DNA of 60,374 nucleotides from an uncultured Prevotellaceae bacterium (GCA_902785945.1 CADAAR010000010.1:1-60374), one strand, 5' to 3'; positions 16,928-26,640 are shown, counted from the stretch's first letter. Notes: generated from the letters alone by a model not told the origin. Numbers and translations are program-made.

Positions 16928-18721
16928 ATGAAATACATGAATATAAAGACCGTTGCACTTGTTGCGATCATTGGCTTTGGTCTCACTTCCTGTGAAGACT
17001 TCCTAAATAAGCCAACAATCGACAACTATAATGCCGACAATTATTATGGCTCTGATACAGAATGTCTTTCTGGAACATCCTACTTGTACAGTTCTCCATG
17101 GAGTGACTTCACACGAAACTTTATCAATGTTGGTGAGGTCTTATCCGGAAACTACTATCCTGGTACAAGCCCATACTTGGACTTCTCACTGAATGGTTCT
17201 GACTCCGAACTTGGTGCCATGTCGAACTCTTTGTGGTCGGTTGTAGCTCACTGTAACACCGTTTACAACTATATCAAGCAGGGGGGCGCTTCAGAAGCCG
17301 GCAAAAACCAGACAATGGGCGAATGCCTGGTATGGAAAGCTCTGGCATACTTCTTCCTTGAACGGACTTTTGGTGATATTCCCATCATCCACGACAACAC
17401 CGCAGAACTTGAGTCTGGCAGCTATAACACGGCCGCAAAAGTGAAGAAGGCTGATGTCATGGAGTATATCATCATGACATTAGAAAAGGCAATTGAAATC
17501 CTACCTGAGACCCCCATGCAGGCAGGCCGCATTGACAAGGCTGCCGCAGAAGGCCTCTTGGCCAAGGTTTACCTGACCAAGGCTGGTATCAGCGGTTCTA
17601 TTAACACTGACGACCTCAACAAAGCCGTCGAATATGCCCGTTTGTGTCTTGGACACGGTAATCACTCGCTGATGGCGAATTATGCAGATGTGTTCCGCCT
17701 GGCCAACAACATCAATCCTGAGTGTCTGATTTCCTGGCGTTGGAATGCCAACAACAACCAATGGACAGACCAAAGCTTTATGCAGAACGACTATGCGCCC
17801 AAGGGCATGGGTGATGATGACTGTTGGGGACAATGGAAAGGTATAAGTACAGACTTACAAGAAGCTTTTGGCATCAAGGTTCTGGAACAGACACCTGATG
17901 TATGGCTTAACCATCGCGATGCCCGTCTGAAGGCAACCATGATGCTTCCTGGTTATAAGTATGATTACTTCTGGACAGACAAGGGTGGTTTCGACTTCAT
18001 ACGTTTTGTTTATGATCAGGAATACAACCCCTCTGTAGAAATAGGAAATGACAAGCCACAACTCGTTTGTCCAACAGGTGCTTATCCTGTTAAGCACATC
18101 TACGGTAACAATGCTGACCATACAGCAGGTATTGGTTATCCTGCGGCCCGTATGGCCAACAGCCTTGCAACGCCGCTGTTGCGTGTCGCTGACGTCATGC
18201 TGATTCTTGCTGAGGCGAAAGTCATCCTCAGCAATCCAAGCAATCCTCAGACCGCCTCTACTACCGATTCAGAGGCACTCAATGCCATCAATGCCGTTCG
18301 TCAAAGAGCCGGTCTGACCGCATTGACCAGCGTATCCTTTGACAATGTTTGGAAAGAGCGTCGTTTGGAACTAGCCTTCGAGGGTGACAGATGGTACGAC
18401 TTCGTACGTGTAAGCTATTACAATCCACAGTTCTGCATCAATGAACTGAAGGCTCAAAAACGTGATGTTATCGGGAACGGTACACTCAATGAAATCTATG
18501 AGAATTATTACAAGACTGGCAATTGGGTTGTTCCTTCAACCGCCAAGTATCCGGATAATACGACTGCACCTCTCGTAGAGCAGCTCATGCGCGACGATCC
18601 CGACTCCGGCAAGAAGTATTTTGCCATTCCGATGACGGAACGTGATGTGGTATTCAACCCCAACCTCGCAGCAAGTGCAGAAGCTCAGCATGTTGATGTT
18701 CGTGCTACTTACAATTACTAA
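16928..18721 (+). CDS. susD: SusD/RagB-family surface glycan-binding lipoprotein
   Basis: A 597-residue outer-leaflet lipoprotein that lids the SusC barrel and binds the target glycan. The signal peptide ends in a lipobox (LTSCEDFL). Family features include the TPR-like helices (MGECLVWKALAYFFLERTFGDIPI), RIDKAAAEGLLAKVYL and the C-terminal RRLELAFEGDRWYDFVR. Length fits the family. It is followed by two further surface lipoproteins, the usual SusD-then-SGBP order. Confidence 0.96.
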   Translation: MKYMNIKTVALVAIIGFGLTSCEDFLNKPTIDNYNADNYYGSDTECLSGTSYLYSSPWSDFTRNFINVGEVLSGNYYPGTSPYLDFSLNGSDSELGAMSNSLWSVVAHCNTVYNYIKQGGASEAGKNQTMGECLVWKALAYFFLERTFGDIPIIHDNTAELESGSYNTAAKVKKADVMEYIIMTLEKAIEILPETPMQAGRIDKAAAEGLLAKVYLTKAGISGSINTDDLNKAVEYARLCLGHGNHSLMANYADVFRLANNINPECLISWRWNANNNQWTDQSFMQNDYAPKGMGDDDCWGQWKGISTDLQEAFGIKVLEQTPDVWLNHRDARLKATMMLPGYKYDYFWTDKGGFDFIRFVYDQEYNPSVEIGNDKPQLVCPTGAYPVKHIYGNNADHTAGIGYPAARMANSLATPLLRVADVMLILAEAKVILSNPSNPQTASTTDSEALNAINAVRQRAGLTALTSVSFDNVWKERRLELAFEGDRWYDFVRVSYYNPQFCINELKAQKRDVIGNGTLNEIYENYYKTGNWVVPSTAKYPDNTTAPLVEQLMRDDPDSGKKYFAIPMTERDVVFNPNLAASAEAQHVDVRATYNY

Positions 18722-18739
18722 TAATAAAAGGTTTAAGAT

Positions 18740-20149
18740 ATGAATAGGATTAAACAATATAGTAAAGGATTGTTGCTGGCAGTCGCTGCCATCAGCACCA
18801 TGGCGTTGACCTCTTGTAAGGACGAACCCGACAAGTTTGAGCCAACAGATGGAAAGCCCACTGTCAAGTATATTCGCTGTATGTCGTCTGAAATACATAA
18901 TTGGGATGACGAACCAGACACGCAATATACTGATGGTCAATTGGTAACCAGCGCAAGCCCTGGTAGCACATTGGCTATCATCGGCGACAATTTGCGTAGT
19001 GTTTATGAAATATGGTTCAATGACCTTAGAGCATCGCTCAATCAAAGTACATTGACAGATAATACACTCTTTGTAACAATACCTGGTAAGGTGCCTGGAG
19101 AGGTGACTGACAAGATTTACTTCGTAACAACAAGTAAAGACACGGTCGCTTATGATTTCAAAGTCATTATTTCAGCACCTATTGTCAACTCCATAGCAAA
19201 TGAGTATGCCGCAGCAGGTTCCAGACAAACACTGAAAGGCAATTATTTCATTGATGATCCTGGTACACCACTGAGTATTTCCTTCCCAGCAGCTGACGGA
19301 TCATTAATTCCCGCAAAAGTGATTGATATTGCCAAAGATTTTACGTCTGTTGACATTATTATTCCAGATGGTGCCGTTTCTGGTCCTATCGTGGCCACCT
19401 CTGTCTATGGCACCTCGAAAAGTTCATTCTGGTATAAGGATAATCGCGGTCTGCTGTTCGACTTCGACACGCCTAACGGCATTTCGGATGTGGTGCTTGA
19501 CATGCATGCATGGAACGGTCATACATTGACAGTGGATGACGGGACGGGTATTTCCGGTAATTACTGGCAGTTTGGTAGCGGAACCTCAAATTGTCCCGGT
19601 ACTGCAGACAATGGATGGCCTGACGAGAGTTGGCACTCGTTTGCCTACTGGCCTGGCAACTGGGAAGATCCTGAGACTTTCAAGGTTTATCCGCGTCTCT
19701 ACGACCTGGTAGACATGTCAGACTGGTCGAATATGACTATGAAGTTCGAGATGTTTATCCCTTCCACCAATCCTTGGACGGGTGGTGCCATGCAGATTGT
19801 ATTTGCCGGTACTGACAAGACCACGTTCGGCGCTGGTGGCGTAGATGCTTACGGCAATGCCACTCATGTACAGGATAACGCCTATCTGAACGACAAGTCA
19901 GTGCCGCGCGCCTTGTATCGTCCTTGGACGGCCACCGGCAGTTATGACACAGGTGACGAATGGATTACCGTTTCTCTCCCTCTGGCAGCCTCGTTTGTCT
20001 ACAGCTACGACGGTACGCTCTGTGGCAGTCAAATGAGCAAGGAATCTTTCGCCAGTCTCTGGATAGCCCTCTATGGTGGTGGTGTCGAAGGAACCGACTG
20101 TACGCCCATCATCAAGATCGACAACATCCGTATTGTTCCTAACAAATAA
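18740..20149 (+). CDS. Surface glycan-binding protein (IPT plus SGBP-B type binding domain)
   Basis: A 469-residue lipoprotein (lipobox LTSCKDEP). Residues of roughly 40-240 contain two IPT/TIG immunoglobulin-like domains that serve as spacers (PGSTLAIIGDNLRSVYEIWFND; AAAGSRQTLKGNYFIDD). The C-terminal 220 residues form an aromatic-rich binding domain (NGWPDESWHSFAYWPGNWEDP, IDNIRIVPNK) resembling the surface glycan-binding protein B domain. It should bind polysaccharide at the cell surface and feed SusC/D. It starts 18 bp after susD. The ligand is inferred to be beta-mannan or glucomannan. Confidence 0.85.
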   Translation: MNRIKQYSKGLLLAVAAISTMALTSCKDEPDKFEPTDGKPTVKYIRCMSSEIHNWDDEPDTQYTDGQLVTSASPGSTLAIIGDNLRSVYEIWFNDLRASLNQSTLTDNTLFVTIPGKVPGEVTDKIYFVTTSKDTVAYDFKVIISAPIVNSIANEYAAAGSRQTLKGNYFIDDPGTPLSISFPAADGSLIPAKVIDIAKDFTSVDIIIPDGAVSGPIVATSVYGTSKSSFWYKDNRGLLFDFDTPNGISDVVLDMHAWNGHTLTVDDGTGISGNYWQFGSGTSNCPGTADNGWPDESWHSFAYWPGNWEDPETFKVYPRLYDLVDMSDWSNMTMKFEMFIPSTNPWTGGAMQIVFAGTDKTTFGAGGVDAYGNATHVQDNAYLNDKSVPRALYRPWTATGSYDTGDEWITVSLPLAASFVYSYDGTLCGSQMSKESFASLWIALYGGGVEGTDCTPIIKIDNIRIVPNK

Positions 20150-20164
20150 TAAAGTACAAAAGAT

Positions 20165-22015
20165 ATGAAAAAGATATATAATGTATTCGCCCTGTTAGTG
20201 GTAGCCCTCGTCGGGCTATCCCTGACAGCCTGCAGCGAGGATGACTACGATACTAATCCATACAACAAGTCGGGTGTCAACCTACTTGCATTTGGACCGT
20301 CACCCACCACACGTGCTCAGGAAATCCGCATTACGGGTACCAGCCTGAACAGTGTCGACAAGGTGGTATTCCCTGGAGGCACCTTGGAAAGAGCTGGAAA
20401 AATCATAAATATTGCAGGTGCAGAAGTTGAGAAAGCCGCTTTCAAATCGGTTGACAACGAGAATATCTACGTCAATATTCCCGACGAGTCTGTTCCTGGA
20501 AAGATCCGCCTCGTAGCAGGTAGCGACACGATTGTCTCAGTAGGCACGCTCACTTTCCTGGAGCCTATTACAGTAACATCAATTTCACCTACTACCGGGC
20601 TGAACGCAGGTGATGAAATATCTATTAAAGGCGACTATGTCTATAATATTGCAGAAGTGATATTCCCCTCAGGTGTATCTGGCGCGCCAGTCCTGGCTGA
20701 GGACTTCACTTATGTGTCACGTCATGAAATACGTGTTATTGTTCCTCTGGCAGCCGAGTCAGGAACTCTGTCATTCAATGATGGCGCTGACTGGGAAGAA
20801 GAATTCAAAACACCATTGGAAGTGATCACGGCTTCTGTAAGTAGCATTACAGAGAAAACCGACTTTGGACAGCAAATTCAGATTGTTGGTGTCAACCTGC
20901 ACACAGTTGAGAGCGTTATCTTCCCAGGCGGTGTGACAGCCGACTTTACCGTTTCTGACGATCACACCACGATAACGGCTACCGTTCCTGCAGAGACCAA
21001 GTCCGGGGCAGTTTCGCTGTTACTCTATTCTGGCGATGCCATCACGACAAATGAAATCAGCGTGCCTACGATTGCCATCACCGGTGTCTCAAAGGAGAAA
21101 GATGTCAAGGTCGGTGATGTGATTGTGATTACCGGCGAGAATTTCGACCGCATCGAAACAGTCACTCTTCCTGGCTATGGCATCTTGGCCGACGATGAAT
21201 ACACCATCTCTGGCAACACGCTGACATTCACCGTTCCTGAGGGCATGTCAGACGGTAACCTCGAACTCTACCAGAACAGTTTCATTACTGTCACCCAGAA
21301 GTTCATGATGTACAGTGAGGCTCCTGAAACCGTTATATGGGCTGGCAATTTCGAGATTGGAAGTTGGAATGCCGGTATGCAAGAACTTGCATGGGGTGGT
21401 TATGACTGGTCTACTGTTAAACCGGGTCAGGTGCTAACCGTCTATCTCAAACCAAACTGGGTAGAAGGTTGGTCGCAGATCCGCGTCGGTAACGGCTCAT
21501 GGGCCGCACTACCTGGCACACTCGACGTGAACCCATTGGCAGAAGATGACACTAAATTCACAGTGACGCTCACACAGGCCATGATCGATGAGATGGTAGC
21601 CAATAGTGGTCTCGTCATCTGCGGTGCATGGTTTACCATCACCAAGATCACCCTCTCGGTTCTTGAGGATGTCATCTGGAGCGGCAATTTTGCCTTAGGA
21701 AGCTGGGCTGCCGGCATGCAGGAGCTTGCTTGGGGCGGCTACGACTGGAATCAGGTATCTGCGGGCACAACCCTGAAGCTCTATTACGAGGTTGACCCGT
21801 CGGTTGGTTATATCAACATCCGCTTTGGAAATGGCAGTTGGGCTGCTCTGCCCTCTACGCAGAGTTGGGGTCAGGACGGCAACGCTTCGCCCGATCCTTC
21901 TGAGACCAGCATTAAGACCGTTCTCACCGACGCCGACATAGAGCAGTTACGCAATGCTGGTGGTCTGGTAATTTGTGGCGCAGGCATATTTGTGAAGAAA
22001 ATCGTTCTTCAATGA
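20165..22015 (+). CDS. Surface glycan-binding lipoprotein with four IPT domains and a duplicated C-terminal module
   Basis: A 616-residue lipoprotein (lipobox LTACSEDD). Residues about 40-382 are four IPT/TIG-like repeats (for instance AGDEISIKGDYVYNIAEVIFP and VGDVIVITGENFDRIETVTLP). Two copies of a ~112-residue module follow, at 389-500 and 502-616. Each begins VIW(A/S)GNF..GSW.AGMQELAWGGYDW, contains (R)VGNGSWAALP or (R)FGNGSWAALP, and ends with GLVICGA. The aromatic-rich repeated module is probably a carbohydrate-binding domain. The stop overlaps the next start (ATGA), so translation is coupled. Confidence 0.85.
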   Translation: MKKIYNVFALLVVALVGLSLTACSEDDYDTNPYNKSGVNLLAFGPSPTTRAQEIRITGTSLNSVDKVVFPGGTLERAGKIINIAGAEVEKAAFKSVDNENIYVNIPDESVPGKIRLVAGSDTIVSVGTLTFLEPITVTSISPTTGLNAGDEISIKGDYVYNIAEVIFPSGVSGAPVLAEDFTYVSRHEIRVIVPLAAESGTLSFNDGADWEEEFKTPLEVITASVSSITEKTDFGQQIQIVGVNLHTVESVIFPGGVTADFTVSDDHTTITATVPAETKSGAVSLLLYSGDAITTNEISVPTIAITGVSKEKDVKVGDVIVITGENFDRIETVTLPGYGILADDEYTISGNTLTFTVPEGMSDGNLELYQNSFITVTQKFMMYSEAPETVIWAGNFEIGSWNAGMQELAWGGYDWSTVKPGQVLTVYLKPNWVEGWSQIRVGNGSWAALPGTLDVNPLAEDDTKFTVTLTQAMIDEMVANSGLVICGAWFTITKITLSVLEDVIWSGNFALGSWAAGMQELAWGGYDWNQVSAGTTLKLYYEVDPSVGYINIRFGNGSWAALPSTQSWGQDGNASPDPSETSIKTVLTDADIEQLRNAGGLVICGAGIFVKKIVLQ

Positions 22016-22413
22016 AAAAAGTATTCCTATTAATAATAGTCCTCTTCGGCATGGTGACCGTCCATGCCGAAGACTATTATTATCTGACCATCGTCGAGAC
22101 GGACGGAACCAAGACCTCGCTGACGGCTGTGGGACTAAGCCTAGCCTTCAGTGGCGATAAGCTGACCGCCAGCAATGCCTATACTGATGAGTCGAAAACC
22201 ATCGCGCTAAGCCATCTTGCCTCGATGAACTTTTCAAACAATGATGAGACAACCGGCATCCGCAGCATCGAGACCGACGGATCAATCAGTATCGATGATG
22301 CTGATGCTGTCTATACCCTCCAAGGTCAGAAAATGCCTGCGGGCGCAACGCCTCAGAAAGGTATATATCTCGTCAGGAAAGGCAATGTAACTCAGAAACT
22401 GCAAGTTAGATGA
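22012..22413 (+). CDS. Small secreted protein with C-terminal GIYL-type tail
   Basis: A 133-residue protein of unknown function inside the PUL. A signal peptide (cut near VHAED) is followed by a ~60-residue beta-rich stretch (YYYLTIVETDGTKTSL, LAFSGDKLTASNAY) and a C-terminal tail, VYTLQGQKM…KGIYLVRKGN. The tail resembles the ends of three other secreted enzymes in this window. It overlaps both neighbours by 4 bp (ATGA), so it is co-translated with the binding protein and the mannanase. The start at 22012 is chosen because of the signal peptide. No enzymatic motif is visible. Confidence 0.8.
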   Translation: MKKVFLLIIVLFGMVTVHAEDYYYLTIVETDGTKTSLTAVGLSLAFSGDKLTASNAYTDESKTIALSHLASMNFSNNDETTGIRSIETDGSISIDDADAVYTLQGQKMPAGATPQKGIYLVRKGNVTQKLQVR

Positions 22414-23672
22414 AAAGACTGTTTACCCTTCTTCCTGCGGTGCTTTTGGCTATCACCACAACGTCCCAGACCATCACGGTGACCAATGACGATGGTAGCA
22501 CGAATCAGATCAGTGCCGCGACAGCCGGAACCATGATGTACAATCAGACAGACGGCACGCTCACCATCGGCGGAGAAGCCTATCAGGTAGTGAATATCGA
22601 CATTGACATGGAGAATGCCGATATTGCCACCAACCCTGTGGCTGGGACGACAGAGGCTGCCAAACGACTCTATCGCTACTTCCGCAACAACTATGGCAAG
22701 AAGATGATATCGAGCGTGATGGCCAACGTGGCCTGGAACAACACGTGCGCGAATAACATCAAGAAGAACATCTCCGGTAAATGGCCTGCCATGAACTGCT
22801 ATGACTTCATTCATATACAGGTTCCCGACGGCAACGGCTGGATTGACTACTCCAATATCACGCCAGTAACAGATTGGGTGGATGCTGGTGGCATTGTTCA
22901 ACTGATGTGGCATTTCAATGTGCCTAAGAGCGAGGGGACCACTGTCGGCACGAACGGTAGCGGGGTGACCTGTTCTCCTGGCGAAACCACCTTTAAGGCC
23001 TCGAACGCACTGAAGGAGGGTACTTGGGAAAACAAGTATTTCTATGCCCAGATGGACCGTGTCATTACTGTCATCCTGAAACTCCAGGAAGCCGGTATTG
23101 CTGCTACTTGGCGTCCCTTCCACGAGGCTGCCGGGAACGCCACCGCCAAGCAACAGGCCAACTGGACCAAGGCGTGGTTCTGGTGGGGCTACGACGGCGC
23201 GGAGACGTTCAAACATCTTTGGATTGCCATGTATGACTATTTCAAACTGAAAGGTGTCAATAACCTCATTTGGATCTGGACGACCCAGAACTACAACGGC
23301 AATAGTGCCAACTATAATCAGGACACCGATTGGTATCCGGGCGACAACTATTGCGACATGATTGCCCGCGATCTCTACGGTTACACACCTGCACAAAATG
23401 CCCAGGAGTTCAAGGAAATCCAGGCTACCTACCCCAACAAGATGATTGTGCTTGGCGAATGTGGCTGGGATAGCAGTAATAAAACGGGCAAACCTCAGGG
23501 CGATATTGTAGAATGCTGGAATGCCGGTGCCAAGTGGGGACACTTCATGGTGTGGTATGACGGCAATGCCGGCAACAAATCGGGTACAATGGTCAGCGAT
23601 ACTTGGTGGTCATCGGCCATGAAGAAAGCCAATGCCGACATCGTCATCACACGTTCACAGGTAAAATACTGA
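22410..23672 (+). CDS. GH26 endo-beta-1,4-mannanase
   Basis: A 420-residue secreted glycoside hydrolase. After a short signal peptide (residues 1-19) and a ~55-residue beta-rich N-terminal piece, the GH26 barrel runs from about 78 to 400. The acid/base Glu239 lies in WRPFHEAAG and the nucleophile Glu350 in VLGECGWD; WIWTTQNYNG is also typical. GH26 enzymes mainly cut beta-mannans, so this gene gives the PUL its likely substrate. The signal peptide lacks a lipobox. A strong hairpin directly follows the stop codon. Confidence 0.92.
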   Translation: MKRLFTLLPAVLLAITTTSQTITVTNDDGSTNQISAATAGTMMYNQTDGTLTIGGEAYQVVNIDIDMENADIATNPVAGTTEAAKRLYRYFRNNYGKKMISSVMANVAWNNTCANNIKKNISGKWPAMNCYDFIHIQVPDGNGWIDYSNITPVTDWVDAGGIVQLMWHFNVPKSEGTTVGTNGSGVTCSPGETTFKASNALKEGTWENKYFYAQMDRVITVILKLQEAGIAATWRPFHEAAGNATAKQQANWTKAWFWWGYDGAETFKHLWIAMYDYFKLKGVNNLIWIWTTQNYNGNSANYNQDTDWYPGDNYCDMIARDLYGYTPAQNAQEFKEIQATYPNKMIVLGECGWDSSNKTGKPQGDIVECWNAGAKWGHFMVWYDGNAGNKSGTMVSDTWWSSAMKKANADIVITRSQVKY

Positions 23673-23710
23673 ATATGCAAAGGGAGCACGCTTGTGCTCC
23701 CTTTGCATAT
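23673..23710. terminator. 17-bp stem hairpin between convergent GH26 and GH5 genes
   Basis: ATATGCAAAGGGAGCAC (23673-23689), loop GCTT, then its perfect complement to 23710. It begins at the base after the GH26 stop. No long T-run follows on either side, but the stem is strong and could serve as a transcription end for both convergent operons. Confidence 0.75.
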
Positions 23711-23789
23711 CACTACATCATAGTCACCCAATGGGGTGATTTCGCGCAATACTCATGTTTCCATATGCCGAAATAGGCACATCCTCGCT

Positions 23790-25415
23790 CTATTTCACGA
23801 ATTTCTTTCCGTTTTTGATATAGATACCTCTTTGAGGATTCTGCACGCGTTTGCCACTGAGGTCGTAGATGTCACCTTCTGTCTGAACGGCTTTTATCGG
23901 ACGAATGCCCGTCACTGTTTCTGAGCTCACTTCGCATCCCCAGGCAGACTTTACGGTCAAGGCCATCTCTGAACCGTCAGCCTTAATGAGGGTTGCCTTC
24001 TTCACCTTGGCCGTCTGTACGCCAGTAAAGGTCTGTAGTGTGATACCCCAGAACGTAGAGCCGAGAACAGATGTGTCAAAGGTTGCCTCTGTAGTCGCTG
24101 AACCAGAAGCCAACGGGATATACTGCTCTTTGAATGTAGTGCCATTGATTTTGTCACCATACACTTTTATCTGCAGTTTGTTTGCAAAGCTGTCATCCGT
24201 CATCTCCAAGCGGATGCCCTTATAGTTGCTCAGATTCACGGCCGTGCGGTTCCAGTCACCAAAGAGAAAGGCCTCCGACCACTCATCGTTGTATTTCACG
24301 GTGTAAATGATTTCAGCGGTTGAAGTCGAGGGAAACTTATAACCGTCAGTGCTACCGTAGTAGGCCTTGATAAGCGTCTCTGCCAGGTCAGCCTGGTTGA
24401 AAACCGGAAGAGAACGGGAAGACCCGTCTGAGAGACCCATCCAGTAGAACGTGCCGATACCTGCTATCTTCGTCTGTTTAACAAGATAGTCCATCGCATA
24501 GAGGGCAACCTTTCGATTAGTATTGTAATAGTCGATATTAGAAGGCCATGTGGTGAATGTAGCATATTCTCCAATGATCACAGGCGCTCTATTCAGCAGA
24601 TTCGATTTGACATTGCTGATCAGATTATCGATTTCTCTTTTGGCATTAGTTTCATTCTGCCAATTAGGATAGCTGTGTATCTGGAAAATGATATGCCCCG
24701 TACTTTCTGGCAACTCAAGTGCTTTCATCGCATTAGGGGTACTACTGGCCGAGTAGGTGTTAACAATCAGGTTGCGCTGCTTGTTGTTGCCTCCCGTACC
24801 GCGTACGATAGTGACGAAGCTCTTGGCATATTTATTGATGGCATCATAGCCATCCTGAGCACCTGGCTCATTCCATCTGTTACCGTCGTCGAGCATCTCA
24901 TTATAGGCTTCAAAGAGCAATTTCTGGTCATAGTCCCTGAATTCATTGCCAATCTGCCGCCACAAGGATTCGAACTTTGCCTTGTTACTATTGTAGGTCT
25001 TCGTGCTGGCGTGCAGCCATTGAGAGCCGTCTCCCGTGTCATGATGGACATTCACGATGCAGTACATACCCTGATTGATGACATAGTCCACGATATCATG
25101 CACACGCTTCATCCATACCTCATCCACCTTGCCATCGGCATCCATGTGGTTGTACCAAGTGACGGGGACACGGATAGCGCTGAAACCGGCGTCCTTCATC
25201 ATCTTCATAAGTTCCGGCTTGGTTTGGGGCTGTCCCCAGTAAGTCTCAGATTCCAGCCCCTGTGAACTTCCACTGCAGGCATCGAGCGTGTTACCCAAGT
25301 TCCAACCCACACCCATATTTCCCACAGCCTCAGCTGCCTTCTCAAAATCATCAGCCTCAGCATGGAATGGAGCCATCAGAAGCAGACCAGTAATTACAGT
25401 AAATAGCTTATTCAT
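23790..25415 (-). CDS. GH5 endo-glucanase/mannanase (subfamily 4-like) with C-terminal accessory domain
   Basis: A 541-residue secreted glycoside hydrolase. The signal peptide ends near AEA. The GH5 barrel covers about 20-350: MGVGWNLGNTLDA, IRVPVTWYNHM, IVNVHHD, acid/base Glu173 in FEAYNE, HSYP, and nucleophile Glu283 in VIIGEYA. The pattern is closest to GH5_4, a group that includes cellulases, xyloglucanases and mannanases. Residues about 360-490 form a beta-rich domain (YKGIRLEMTDDSFANKLQIK) that may bind glycan. The protein ends in IYDLSGKRV…GIYIKNGKK, a sorting-like tail. An in-frame ATG 9 bp upstream is an alternative start. It is the last gene of the minus-strand run. Confidence 0.9.
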   Translation of the reverse strand: MNKLFTVITGLLLMAPFHAEADDFEKAAEAVGNMGVGWNLGNTLDACSGSSQGLESETYWGQPQTKPELMKMMKDAGFSAIRVPVTWYNHMDADGKVDEVWMKRVHDIVDYVINQGMYCIVNVHHDTGDGSQWLHASTKTYNSNKAKFESLWRQIGNEFRDYDQKLLFEAYNEMLDDGNRWNEPGAQDGYDAINKYAKSFVTIVRGTGGNNKQRNLIVNTYSASSTPNAMKALELPESTGHIIFQIHSYPNWQNETNAKREIDNLISNVKSNLLNRAPVIIGEYATFTTWPSNIDYYNTNRKVALYAMDYLVKQTKIAGIGTFYWMGLSDGSSRSLPVFNQADLAETLIKAYYGSTDGYKFPSTSTAEIIYTVKYNDEWSEAFLFGDWNRTAVNLSNYKGIRLEMTDDSFANKLQIKVYGDKINGTTFKEQYIPLASGSATTEATFDTSVLGSTFWGITLQTFTGVQTAKVKKATLIKADGSEMALTVKSAWGCEVSSETVTGIRPIKAVQTEGDIYDLSGKRVQNPQRGIYIKNGKKFVK

Positions 25416-25442
25416 ATTCAACATTATTATATATATATAAAA

Positions 25443-26639
25443 TTATTCTTCATCGAACTGAGCAACGGTCTGGAGGATGTCAGGGATGTCGATGCCCAGT
25501 TTGCGAAGCACGGTGGTAAGGGGAACATCCTCTCCGCCGGTAACAGAGGCTCGCATCATCACGGTAGGATAGCAGCGGCCGCTGGCTGAATCGCGAACAG
25601 TACCCATGAAGAGATCACCCAACGGAACGGTTGAGAGGTTGAGCGACAGTTTCAAGTTGTCGTTGAAATCAGCAACCATCTGCTGGCACTCCTCCTCGGT
25701 AGTACCTTCCTCCATGCACTTGGCAATTTTGATGCCATTGACCACAAGGTAGTTCACGCTGCTGGAATGGCCGTTGAACACGAAGAGGTCTTCGATGGCA
25801 GACACGGTGAAGTCGGCTTCGACAGTAACATCGTGCTTGATGAGTTTGAGAATGTCAGCATCGTCGGTAAGCGTGGTATTCATCACCAGAAGCGGTGATT
25901 CGTCCGACGTCTTGCCATAGGTGAGCACTACACTCCGCTCATGGGTATGCAGTTGTCGGTAGTCGAGGGTGACCACAAAGTCGTGATAAAGCAGCTCACC
26001 GGTGAAGTTGTTGCCACGAACCAGTAGCGGCAGCCAAACAGGACGGTTGCGCTCGGTATTGGAAATGAGACGCAGCACCAATTCGTCGTCCTTATAGATG
26101 AAGAACTGACTGACACCGGTGACATAGAAGTTCCAGCGATAAATGGATATATCTTTTTCCATCTCTGCCGATATGTGATACTGCTGACCATTACGGGCAG
26201 TATAAGTCACCTCTCCCCTGCCGTCTGCCTTAAGACCGAACCACGACGAGCTACTCTCGCCGTTGTCCTTGAGGATGACCGACAGATCGTAGGCTAGTTC
26301 GAGGGCTGTGTTAAAGGCATCATACGAGAATCTTCGACCCAGGGTGACACCGTTACCTTCTTCGCCCTTGAGTAGGGTGAGGAGCGCGGAGAGCTTCACG
26401 TCGAACTCAGAAGCTTCGCCCTCGGCCCTTGTGTTGCTGGCGATGGTCTCAGCCAACGGGTCGAGTTCCTTGAAGTCGAGGCCCTCCAGACGCTGATTCA
26501 GTTGACTGGCAGCGGCATCCAACGGACGGAGCGCCACTATGTTCTCACTTTCAATATTCGTACTGTCGTCGGAGCTGCACGCGCAGAGCATGAGCGAACC
26601 GAATGCGACCATCAAAGTCAGAAAATGTATCTGTTTCAT
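25443..26639 (-). CDS. Lipoprotein of unknown function
   Basis: A 398-residue protein with a lipoprotein signal peptide (lipobox LCACSS), so probably an outer-membrane or periplasmic lipoprotein. The mature part is acidic, with a helical N-terminal third and a beta-rich centre (FNGHSSSVNYLVVNGIKIAKC). I recognise no known domain. It begins 1 bp after the lipase-like gene and lies 27 bp before the GH5 gene, so it belongs to a secreted-hydrolase cassette. It may be an accessory or binding lipoprotein, but nothing in the sequence proves that. Confidence 0.8.
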   Translation of the reverse strand: MKQIHFLTLMVAFGSLMLCACSSDDSTNIESENIVALRPLDAAASQLNQRLEGLDFKELDPLAETIASNTRAEGEASEFDVKLSALLTLLKGEEGNGVTLGRRFSYDAFNTALELAYDLSVILKDNGESSSSWFGLKADGRGEVTYTARNGQQYHISAEMEKDISIYRWNFYVTGVSQFFIYKDDELVLRLISNTERNRPVWLPLLVRGNNFTGELLYHDFVVTLDYRQLHTHERSVVLTYGKTSDESPLLVMNTTLTDDADILKLIKHDVTVEADFTVSAIEDLFVFNGHSSSVNYLVVNGIKIAKCMEEGTTEEECQQMVADFNDNLKLSLNLSTVPLGDLFMGTVRDSASGRCYPTVMMRASVTGGEDVPLTTVLRKLGIDIPDILQTVAQFDEE

Positions 26640-26640
26640 C

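Noticed and set aside
22392-23543. Long (383-residue) minus-strand frame opposite the GH26 gene
   Set aside because: It is a shadow: GH26 catalytic motifs, signal peptide and ATGA couplings support the plus strand, and the antisense product shows no signal or family pattern.
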